Source: Acidobacteriaceae bacterium
GTDB taxonomy: Bacteria; Acidobacteriota; Terriglobia; Terriglobales; Acidobacteriaceae
Direction of reading: 5' to 3'
Length of the DNA stretch: 7,839 nucleotides
Assembly: GCA_030040395.1 (NCBI GenBank)
Contig: JASHTU010000368.1
Location: forward strand, 1-7,839
The number at the start of each line of letters is the position of its first letter. Position 1 is the stretch's first letter. Made by a program: the position numbers and the translations under genes. Shown one piece after another: positions 1 through 5,155 of this stretch. Below the pieces are notes generated by a model that saw nothing but the letters and a program-made list of their open reading frames with translations, had not been told where the DNA came from and ran no database searches.

Positions 1-315
1 GCCGGGGCCCGCTTCGGCTGCACTACGGCTGGTGCGCTATGATGGGCTATAGCGAAACCAGAGAAGATGTATCTCGGAGTCGCACGCCAAAGTCCGGGGT
101 CCCCAGCGACGGGTCTTGGTTACTGGGGTGGAAATCGACGCGACCCCATAACGCCAGGCCCCCAACAGCAGTCGTTGGTCCTTCGGTGGCAAGCAGCGGC
201 GACCCGTCAGGGAAACTGACCGGCAACAGTATGTCTGATTTCGCCTTAAACCTGATCCGTGAAAAAGCACTTCCGGCCGGCGCCGGAGCCCCATCCACGC
301 GGTTGCGCAGAGACC
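1..315. other. Non-coding leader region with hairpins, no gene supported
   Basis: I see no convincing gene in these 315 bases: the open frames on both strands lack family-like sequence and a ribosome-binding site. The stretch does hold structure. CGCTAT at 35-40 pairs with ATAGCG at 49-54, and flanking GGT (31-33) can pair with ACC (57-59). A longer hairpin lies at 101-128, and GTCAG (206-210) pairs with CTGAC (216-220) around a GGAAA loop. TATGAT at 38-43 resembles a -10 box but has no good -35. The region could be a structured 5' leader of the glycosyltransferase gene or carry an interspersed intergenic repeat; the window cannot decide this. Confidence 0.4.
101..128. repeat. Imperfect 10-bp stem-loop, possible interspersed intergenic repeat
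   Basis: CCCCAGCGAC (101-110) pairs with GTTACTGGGG (119-128) around an 8-base loop. The stem has one C-A mismatch and one G-T wobble. GGGGTCCCC at 97-105 is itself a palindrome overlapping the left arm. No T-tract follows, so it is not a standard terminator. The compact GC-rich arms with a conserved-looking loop resemble REP-type intergenic elements. There is no second copy in this window, so the repeat status is inference. Confidence 0.35.
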
Positions 316-1083
316 ATGCCCTTTCCAAATTACAGCATCGTTATTCCCGCCTTCAATGAAAGCGCCCGCATTCCCGCCACTCTTGAGTCTGTGGTGAACT
401 GCGTCCGCCAGCGAGGCTGGTCGGCGGAGGTCGTCGTGGTTGACGACGGCTCGCACGACCGCACCCCCGAGCTTGTCCTCGACTTTGCCGCCCATGCGCC
501 GGAAGTTCGCCTCCTCCGGAATCCCGCCAACCGCGGCAAGGGTTGCAGCGTCCGCTCCGGCGTGCTCCAGGCGCTCGGCGAGGTGGTCATGTTCACAGAC
601 GCCGACCTTTCCGCGCCCATTGAAGAAGCCGAAGGGCTATTCGCCGCCATCGCCGAGGGCGCAGACATCGCCATCGGCTCGCGCTGGCTTGAACGCACCC
701 GCCAGAGCATCCGCCAGCCCCTCTACCGGCAGTTTTTTGGCCGCTGCTTCAACGCCGTCACGCGCTTCGTCATGGGCCTGCCCTTTGCCGATACGCAATG
801 CGGATTCAAGGCCTTCACCCGCGCCGCCGCGCAGACCGTCTTCCAGCTCCAAACCATCGACCGCTGGGGCTTCGACCCCGAAATCCTCTTCATCGCCCTC
901 AAGCGCGGCTACCACATCGCCGAGGTCCCTGTGAGCTGGGCGCACGACGAGCGCACCCGCATTAGCTATCTCAAAGACGGCACTCGCATGCTCGAAGACA
1001 TCGCCATCGTCCGTTGGAACGCCCTTATCGGCCGCTACAACAAGGATGTCGAGCACATCCATCGCCCGCGCGACAAGAAATAG
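316..1083 (+). CDS. Family 2 glycosyltransferase, dolichyl-phosphate glucosyl/mannosyltransferase-like
   Basis: This protein of 255 residues is predicted to move a sugar from a nucleotide-sugar donor to a polyprenyl-phosphate acceptor at the inner face of the cytoplasmic membrane. It has a GT-A fold: SIVIPAFNE opens the domain at residues 7-15, VVDDGSHDRT (41-50) is the nucleotide-binding strand and loop, and TDADLS (94-99) supplies the metal-binding DxD. Later come DTQCGFKAF (159-167) and RWGFDPEILF (183-192), both typical of the ALG5/DPM1 branch. No transmembrane segment follows the catalytic domain, so it is the short form, unlike GtrB-type proteins with C-terminal helices. I chose ATG 316 because it puts the first strand right after the start; a GTG at 259 would add 19 residues that look unlike the family. 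No clear Shine-Dalgarno is visible. It stands alone, so donor and acceptor cannot be named. The family is sure, the exact substrate is not. Confidence 0.88.
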   Translation: MPFPNYSIVIPAFNESARIPATLESVVNCVRQRGWSAEVVVVDDGSHDRTPELVLDFAAHAPEVRLLRNPANRGKGCSVRSGVLQALGEVVMFTDADLSAPIEEAEGLFAAIAEGADIAIGSRWLERTRQSIRQPLYRQFFGRCFNAVTRFVMGLPFADTQCGFKAFTRAAAQTVFQLQTIDRWGFDPEILFIALKRGYHIAEVPVSWAHDERTRISYLKDGTRMLEDIAIVRWNALIGRYNKDVEHIHRPRDKK

Positions 1084-1205
1084 CTTCCCCTCGCCGCCTC
1101 AAATCTTTCCCTCCGCCGCTTGGTGTGTAAACTTATTCCCATCCTCTCCCGTCTCTCAAGCCAGTTACTCGACCCTTGCGCCACCTTCGCACACCATTGA
1201 CACCC

Positions 1206-1212
1206 GAGGAGG
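1206..1212 (+). promoter_or_regulatory. Strong Shine-Dalgarno of the small secreted protein
   Basis: GAGGAGG lies six bases before ATG 1219, a near-perfect anti-16S match at good spacing. It fixes the start codon and contrasts with the housekeeping genes in this window, which lack such a site. Confidence 0.8.
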
Positions 1213-1218
1213 TTTTCC

Positions 1219-1596
1219 ATGATTCGCAAACTGGGACTGGCGGTTCTGTTTCTTGCCGTCGGCGCTATGAGCGCCGTAGCCGCCGACTTCAACGGCAAGT
1301 GGACCGCCGACATTCAATCGCGGCGCGGCACGCAAACCGTCACCTTCGACTTTCACGTTGACGGCTCAACGCTCACCGGGAAAGTGACCACGCAACGCGG
1401 AGACACCGACATTACCGACGGCAAAGTAGACGGCGACAACATCTCCTTTACGCAGGTAATGAACTTCAACGGCAATGAGATGAAAATCACTTATACGGGC
1501 AAGGCCGACGGCGACAACATCAACTTCTCGCGCCAGATGGGCGACCGCCCGGCGACAGAGTTTGTCGCCAAACGGGCTAGCGCTCCCGCCCAATAA
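1219..1596 (+). CDS. Small secreted beta-rich protein of unknown function
   Basis: This protein of 125 residues has a classical signal peptide: MIRK, a hydrophobic core at about 5-17, then SAVAA, with cleavage expected after Ala21 or Ala22. The mature part of about 104 residues begins DFNGKWTADI and alternates short polar and hydrophobic stretches, as in a small beta-sandwich or lipocalin-like barrel. Two segments are near copies, GKVDGDNISF (68-77) and GKADGDNINF (94-103). The underlying DNA shares the identical 15-mer GACGGCGACAACATC at 1429-1443 and 1507-1521, so the duplication is either recent or held by selection. There is no lipobox, no membrane anchor and no cysteine in the mature protein. 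I recall similar short exported proteins with a GKW opening from Acidobacteriota and Planctomycetota, but with no assigned role. It is likely periplasmic or released. It sits alone 135 bases after the glycosyltransferase and converges on the kinase gene. I assign no function. Confidence 0.82.
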   Translation: MIRKLGLAVLFLAVGAMSAVAADFNGKWTADIQSRRGTQTVTFDFHVDGSTLTGKVTTQRGDTDITDGKVDGDNISFTQVMNFNGNEMKITYTGKADGDNINFSRQMGDRPATEFVAKRASAPAQ

Positions 1597-1630
1597 CCCT
1601 CACCGCGCGCTCACGAGCCGCCCCTTATTC

Positions 1631-1693
1631 GAGCGGACGACGCGCCACGCCGAAGCGCGAACCAAAGTTGCGCATCCGCGCCGCCGTCCGCTC
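1631..1693. terminator. Inverted repeat between convergent genes, possible bidirectional terminator
   Basis: GAGCGGACG (1631-1639) and CGTCCGCTC (1685-1693) are perfect 9-base inverted arms 45 bases apart. Inside, CGCGC (1641-1645) can pair with GCGCG (1655-1659). The site fills the 117-base gap between the stop codons of the secreted protein and the kinase, where a shared transcription end would be expected. No T-tract follows on either strand, so intrinsic termination would be atypical. Confidence 0.35.
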
Positions 1694-1713
1694 CTTAAGT
1701 CGATCGAGTTCCG

Positions 1714-2481
1714 TCAATCGCGCCACAGGGCCACCCCGCCCAGCAGCCCCTCTTCGTTGGAGACGATCCTGACGTTTTTGGGCAGTTCAAAATCGATCTT
1801 CTTCGTGTTGCCGCCGCCCAAATAGAGATGGTCCCAATTGAAGGTGTGGGCGGTTTGCGCAATGACGAGTTCGAGCAGCCTGTTCCAGTGCTTTTTGCCA
1901 AAGTGGTCCAGACCGCGCCGGCCGATGTAGTCCTCGTAGGTCTTTTTGCGCCAGGGATGGTGGCCAAGCTCCAGGCCGGGGCAGAGCTTGCCATCGGTAT
2001 ACAGCGACGACCCCATGCCCGTGCCCAGGGTCAGGATCATTTCCACCCCTTCGCCCTTGATTGCGCCGTAGCCTTGGATGGCGGCGTCGTTCGCTACCCG
2101 CGCGGGCTTCTTCAAGCGTTTTTCGAGCTCCTTCTGGAGCGGAAAATTCATCCAGCTTGGATGAAGGTTGACTGCGGTGTACGTAACCCCCCGCTTGATG
2201 ACGCCCGGAAAACCCGCCGAGATGCGATCGAAACCGGGCAGGCGGGAACACATCTCCTCGAGCGCCGCCAGGACTGCTTTGGGCGTAGGAACCGCGGGCG
2301 TGGCCACGCGCTCGCGTTCGCTCAGCGGTTTGCCCCGCGGATCAAGCAGCATGGCCTTCAGACCCGATCCTCCGATATCGATAGCCAGCGTGACCGGCGA
2401 ACGGGAATGGTTTGAAGAAAGATCGCTGGAGGGTTTGCGGTGCGTATGGGCCGTGGCGACGCCGGAAGCAGTCATCAGCAT
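1714..2481 (-). CDS. ppgK: ROK-family polyphosphate-glucokinase-like sugar kinase
   Basis: This ASKHA-fold cytoplasmic kinase probably phosphorylates glucose to glucose-6-phosphate using polyphosphate and/or ATP, feeding glycolysis. Counting from ATG 2481 (255 residues), LAIDIGGSGLK (32-42) is the phosphate-1 motif and RVANDAA (128-134) carries the catalytic Asp132. LTLGTGMGSSLY (150-161) is the phosphate-2 loop, and LELGHHPW (170-177) is the sugar-contact segment. TYEDYIGRRGL and GKKHWNR (195-201) follow, then LGGGN (221-225) and the closing SNEEGLLGGVALW. The classical ROK zinc motif CxCGxxGCxE is absent, and the GKKxWN block is what I know from polyphosphate glucokinases, hence the symbol. 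The first 25-30 residues are Ser/His-rich and look disordered. ATG 2475 is an equally good start, and a longer reading frame to 2550 adds unlike sequence. The gene is monocistronic, convergent with the small secreted gene and divergent from the repeat protein. Phosphoryl donor preference is inferred, not seen. Confidence 0.85.
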   Translation of the reverse strand: MLMTASGVATAHTHRKPSSDLSSNHSRSPVTLAIDIGGSGLKAMLLDPRGKPLSERERVATPAVPTPKAVLAALEEMCSRLPGFDRISAGFPGVIKRGVTYTAVNLHPSWMNFPLQKELEKRLKKPARVANDAAIQGYGAIKGEGVEMILTLGTGMGSSLYTDGKLCPGLELGHHPWRKKTYEDYIGRRGLDHFGKKHWNRLLELVIAQTAHTFNWDHLYLGGGNTKKIDFELPKNVRIVSNEEGLLGGVALWRD

Positions 2482-2484
2482 TGA

Positions 2485-2490
2485 ATTGTA
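2485..2490 (-). promoter_or_regulatory. Candidate -10 box of the kinase gene, possibly leaderless
   Basis: On the minus strand TACAAT (2490 to 2485) lies nine bases before ATG 2475 and three before ATG 2481. No Shine-Dalgarno is present between them. Spacing to 2475 fits a transcript starting at or next to the start codon. The -35 region is weak (GTGCAT at 17-base spacing). Confidence 0.35.
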
Positions 2491-2551
2491 ACCGGGTGCG
2501 GCCCCGAATGCACGCCGCAGTAGTGGTGCAGTTTCCGGATTTCCGACCAAC

Positions 2552-2563
2552 CGCCAATTGGCG
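2552..2563. promoter_or_regulatory. Perfect 12-bp palindrome, possible operator
   Basis: CGCCAATTGGCG is its own reverse complement. It lies about 70 bases upstream of the kinase start, and ATTGGCG recurs eight bases further along (2565-2571). Position and symmetry fit a dimeric repressor or activator site, but a palindrome this short can arise by chance in GC-rich DNA. Confidence 0.25.
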
Positions 2564-2800
2564 CATTGGCGCCGCTGTCTCAGGCAGGTGATTGAACTCC
2601 CAAGTCCTCCTATTCAATTGAACGGCTTTTTTTTGAGAAGCATCGGAGCGGTGATTAGTTTGCCGGACCTCTGTGTTTTTTAGCGCCAAGGTGAAATGCC
2701 ACAGCAGCCCAAGCCCTGCGGCCTTTTCTTGAATGCTGAAACGCTTGCCCTCACTCGCGCACTAACTTGGGTCGGAACTTTCCGTCAACCTCATTCCCCA

Positions 2801-2806
2801 AAGGAG
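2801..2806 (+). promoter_or_regulatory. Shine-Dalgarno of the repeat protein
   Basis: AAGGAG lies seven bases before ATG 2814. It fixes the start codon and places the signal peptide exactly at the N terminus. Confidence 0.75.
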
Positions 2807-2813
2807 CAACTCC

Positions 2814-3887
2814 ATGTTGCATCAGCGTTCGTTCAAACACATTCTCTATGCAATTGCGCCGTTGCTGGCGACTCTCACTCCGGTTCTGATCCATGCGCAG
2901 GCCGGATTCCTTGGTTTTGGCCCAAGCTACCAATACGACGACGGTCTCAATCCCTCCGTCGCTGCCAATAGCGGAAACGTCGTGGAAGTCCACAATGGAA
3001 CCAACGGCGCCGGACCCATGTGGTACAGGGTTGGTCACCTCAATGGGTCAGCGCTCACGTGGAGCCCCTCCGCCTACGAATATGACAATGGCTACAATCC
3101 CGCCGTCGCCATGGACGCGACCTCCGAGAACGATACAACGGTCGTGGAAGTCCACAATGCATCCAATGCGAGTGGCCCCTTGTGGTACCACGTGGGCGAG
3201 GTGGTTGGAGACACCGTCGTCTGGAGCAGCAGCCGCCAGTACGACAATGGCTACAATCCCTCCGTCGCTCTGTCTGGGAACATCGTCGTCGAAGTGCACA
3301 ACGCTACCCCAAGCGGCGGAGGCTTGTGGTACCACATCGGCAAGGTAAACGGAACCCTCATCACCTGGGGCGCGAGCCACCAGTTTGACACCACCGGCAG
3401 CAATCCCTCGGTGGGCATCCAGGCCCTTTACGATGAAAGCACCAATACGACCAACTTGACGGTCGTGGAAGTGCAAAACAGCAGCACGAACGGCGCGGCT
3501 GGCAAGCTGTTAACCTACCGCGTCGGCCATTCCACCAACATGTCAACCATCACCTGGCAGAACTCGACCGCCGCGGTCTACGACCCTGAGGGCGGCTGGA
3601 ACCCGAAAATCGCCTACTGGGGCTCCATTGTCTTCGAAGTGCACAATGGATCTACGGGAGCCGGCCCCTTGTGGTACCGGATTGGGGAGTTCGAAGGCTC
3701 GACGATCAGTTGGCAGGCGAGCCACGAATACGACGGTTATGGCTTCAATCCTTCGGTCACAATCGATCCCATGGGCTACGGTTATGCCGATTCCGATAAC
3801 CCCGTGATCGAGGTCCATAACGGCGGCGCCGGACTTGGACCCGAGTGGTATCACGCCGGAACGGGTCAATGGGTCCTGTTGCAGTAA
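2814..3887 (+). CDS. Secreted six-repeat protein, probable beta-propeller, function unknown
   Basis: This protein of 357 residues has a signal peptide: basic start MLHQRSFKH, a hydrophobic core at about 10-26, then HAQA with cleavage expected after Ala30. The whole mature chain is repeats. Units begin near residues 41, 90, 143, 191, 256 and 306, spaced 49, 53, 48, 65 and 50, with a last unit of 52. The consensus is YDxGxNPSVA, a variable loop, VVEVHN, about six residues, GPLWYxxG, a few residues, then GxxxxW and S. Unit 4 is most divergent (NPSVGI, VVEVQN, LLTYRVG). The N-terminal piece GFLGFGPSYQ (31-40) matches the end of a unit and the C terminus stops short of one, so the ends could close a six-bladed propeller by a velcro strand. 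DNA copies persist, for example GACAATGGCTACAATCCC at 3084-3101 and 3243-3260. There is no catalytic motif, anchor or sorting signal; the mature chain has no cysteine. A lectin-like or surface-binding role is a guess. The gene stands alone. Confidence 0.85.
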   Translation: MLHQRSFKHILYAIAPLLATLTPVLIHAQAGFLGFGPSYQYDDGLNPSVAANSGNVVEVHNGTNGAGPMWYRVGHLNGSALTWSPSAYEYDNGYNPAVAMDATSENDTTVVEVHNASNASGPLWYHVGEVVGDTVVWSSSRQYDNGYNPSVALSGNIVVEVHNATPSGGGLWYHIGKVNGTLITWGASHQFDTTGSNPSVGIQALYDESTNTTNLTVVEVQNSSTNGAAGKLLTYRVGHSTNMSTITWQNSTAAVYDPEGGWNPKIAYWGSIVFEVHNGSTGAGPLWYRIGEFEGSTISWQASHEYDGYGFNPSVTIDPMGYGYADSDNPVIEVHNGGAGLGPEWYHAGTGQWVLLQ

Positions 3888-4177
3888 CCCCTGGTCAAAC
3901 CATCACGCCAGCCGCTCATCGAGCACAGGAGTATCGCTGTTGTTGAAGTACGTCCTACCCGACTGAGTGAGTTGAGTCTATCGTCAAAAGCAAATAGGGA
4001 TCCAATCAAAGTGGACTTCCGGCGTAACGCCTTACGGAACGCGCATTGGGCGCCACGATAGCGGCGCCCAAGCAACATAGCCGAGTTGATGCCTATGCCC
4101 GCATAACCGGCAAACCGGAAACTGCACCACCACCCACGCCACGCACGGGGCGCCGCCCCAGCATCCCGCCGCCCATC
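3888..4177. other. Intergenic region between convergent genes
   Basis: These 290 bases separate the stop codons of the repeat protein (+) and the methyltransferase (-). I see no coding sequence. Three inverted repeats are present. TTCCG/CGGAA (4017-4021/4035-4039) encloses a small GCG-TAA-CGC hairpin. The strong stem is at 4046-4071. GGGGC/GCCCC (4147-4159) lies 18 bases past the methyltransferase stop. None has a T-tract. Confidence 0.5.
4046..4071. terminator. Perfect 9-bp hairpin, probable shared terminator without T-tract
   Basis: TTGGGCGCC (4046-4054) pairs perfectly with GGCGCCCAA (4063-4071) around the 8-base loop ACGATAGC. It lies between convergent genes, 158 bases after the repeat-protein stop and about 107 after that of the methyltransferase. 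No T-run follows on either strand, so it may end transcripts with Rho or protect a 3' end. Confidence 0.45.
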
Positions 4178-5035
4178 TCAATCGCGCTTGCGGGCGATTT
4201 GCAGCAACGTGGCGTAGTCGCTGGTCACCCTCCCGCCAAAACGCCTCTCGATGAGCTCTTCAACCCCAGCCAGAAGACCGCGTCGCTGCTCCTCAGGCAA
4301 CAGGCGATGGTCGGAGTGCGTGTTCATCATGCGCACGTATTCCGCCGCCGTGTAACTCTTGCACCACAAATAGACGCGGATTTCCGGCGCCTCGAAGAGC
4401 CCTGAGGTCAGTCTCTCCTCTTCGGTCACTCCAAGGTCTGCGGCCCGAGGCAGGCGGATGCGCTTCTTCACCAGCGCGGGCGCTTCCCTTTCGTAAATCG
4501 CCTGCGCCGCTTCCACAAAGTCGTCGGACGACCCGTTGCGCACGTGATGATTGCGCCACGCCGCCAGCACGCCCTCGCGGTTCAGCAGCGCTGCAATGCG
4601 CTGCTCCCGCGTCTCCCGGTTGAGCCAGTGAAAAGCGCTGGCCGAGTAAACCAGGTCGAAACAGTCGCAAGCCGTCCACACGTCGAAGTTCGCCACCTCA
4701 ATCGTCACTCTCTCGAACCGGGCGAGATTCCGCCGCGCGACGTCGGCCATATTCTCGCCCAGTTCCACGCAATGAATGCGAAAGCCGTGGCTCGCGAAGA
4801 CGCGCGTTGCATGCCCGGTCCCGCAGCCGATTTCAAGCAGCCGCGACTGCGGTCCCGCGCCGGAAAGCGCCAACACATCTTCGAAAACCTCTTCCGGGTA
4901 CGACGGGCGCATTTGATCGTAGAGCTGCGCCACTTCATCGAAAGTTTCCCGCGGCAAAAGCGACGGGCGGGGTAAGTCGGGATTGATCTCCATCGTGGGG
5001 CTGGGCGCCACTGAAACTTCTCGCCGGTGGCTCAT
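4178..5035 (-). CDS. Class I SAM-dependent methyltransferase, Methyltransf_11/25 type
   Basis: This protein of 285 residues is predicted to be cytoplasmic and to transfer a methyl group from S-adenosylmethionine to an unknown small molecule. Counting from ATG 5035, FDEVAQLYDQMRPSYP (32-47) is the N-terminal signature seen in Tam-like enzymes. LLEIGCGTGHATR (66-78) is motif I, the SAM-binding loop, and Glu91 in CVELGENM is the acidic residue that binds the ribose hydroxyls. FDLVYSASAFHWL (126-138) is motif IV with the His-Trp often found in this group. The C-terminal half (about 160-285) is a helical cap with AAEYVRMMNTHSDH near 230-243. A TTG at 5041 would add two residues and ATG 4993 would remove 14. 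None of these starts has a Shine-Dalgarno; TACTTT lies four bases before ATG 5035. The gene is divergent from priA and convergent with the repeat protein, so context gives no substrate. It looks intact. Confidence 0.85.
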   Translation of the reverse strand: MSHRREVSVAPSPTMEINPDLPRPSLLPRETFDEVAQLYDQMRPSYPEEVFEDVLALSGAGPQSRLLEIGCGTGHATRVFASHGFRIHCVELGENMADVARRNLARFERVTIEVANFDVWTACDCFDLVYSASAFHWLNRETREQRIAALLNREGVLAAWRNHHVRNGSSDDFVEAAQAIYEREAPALVKKRIRLPRAADLGVTEEERLTSGLFEAPEIRVYLWCKSYTAAEYVRMMNTHSDHRLLPEEQRRGLLAGVEELIERRFGGRVTSDYATLLQIARKRD

Positions 5036-5155
5036 GACCAAAGTATTTCATCCCGCCACCACGGACAGGAACCGTGTGTTCCCTCGTTTCCTTGGTCCCT
5101 CGTTCCCTCCCCCGCAACGCCGCTGCATGCTCCGGGTACACTGATGCTTGCCCTC
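5036..5155. other. Divergent promoter region between methyltransferase and priA
   Basis: This spacer of about 120 bases must hold both promoters. On the minus strand TACTTT (5045 to 5040) is a -10-like box four bases from the methyltransferase ATG. On the plus strand TACACT (5137-5142) sits just before the two possible priA starts. In between, TCCCTCGTT occurs at 5080-5088 and again at 5096-5104 in a pyrimidine-rich stretch. The -35 elements are not obvious. Confidence 0.35.
5137..5142 (+). promoter_or_regulatory. Candidate -10 box of priA
   Basis: TACACT ends one base before ATG 5144 and thirteen before ATG 5156. If it is the real -10, transcription starts near 5149-5150, which excludes ATG 5144 and favours ATG 5156 with a leader of only a few bases. 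No convincing -35 is seen. Confidence 0.25.

Larger units (their letters stand above)
2482..2813. other. Divergent intergenic spacer with two CAATTG palindromes and a T8 tract
   Basis: This 332-base spacer lies between the divergent kinase and repeat-protein genes and holds no credible coding sequence. It contains the perfect 12-bp palindrome CGCCAATTGGCG (2552-2563), followed by a second ATTGGCG half at 2565-2571. It also holds the 10-bp palindrome TTCAATTGAA (2613-2622) and a run of eight T at 2627-2634. These could be regulator sites; I cannot name a regulator. I find no well-formed -35/-10 pair for the repeat protein. Confidence 0.4.

Noticed and set aside
259..315. GTG start at 259 for the glycosyltransferase
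   Set aside because: It would add 19 residues with no family similarity and has no Shine-Dalgarno; ATG 316 matches the usual start of the domain.
37..495. Long minus-strand open frame overlapping the leader and the glycosyltransferase start
   Set aside because: It overlaps a sure gene on the opposite strand, has no family-like motifs or ribosome-binding site, and is rich in Arg/Gly as expected for shadow frames in GC-rich DNA.
1828..2415. 195-codon plus-strand open frame opposite the kinase gene
   Set aside because: It is fully antisense to the conserved kinase motifs, so it is a shadow of strong codon bias.
2994..3652. About a dozen N-x-S/T sequons in the repeat protein, with a dolichyl-phosphate-sugar-synthase-like enzyme in the same window
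   Set aside because: The sequons mostly fall in the repeated VEVHN-G/A-S/T and similar loops and lack the acidic residue at -2 needed by bacterial PglB-type enzymes. No oligosaccharyltransferase is present, so a glycosylation link is not supported.
5027..5143. In-frame N-terminal extension of PriA from ATG 5027
   Set aside because: The added 39 residues up to ATG 5144 (His/Pro/Ser-rich) do not resemble PriA, they overlap the divergent methyltransferase start, and the DNA-binding domain begins right after ATG 5156.
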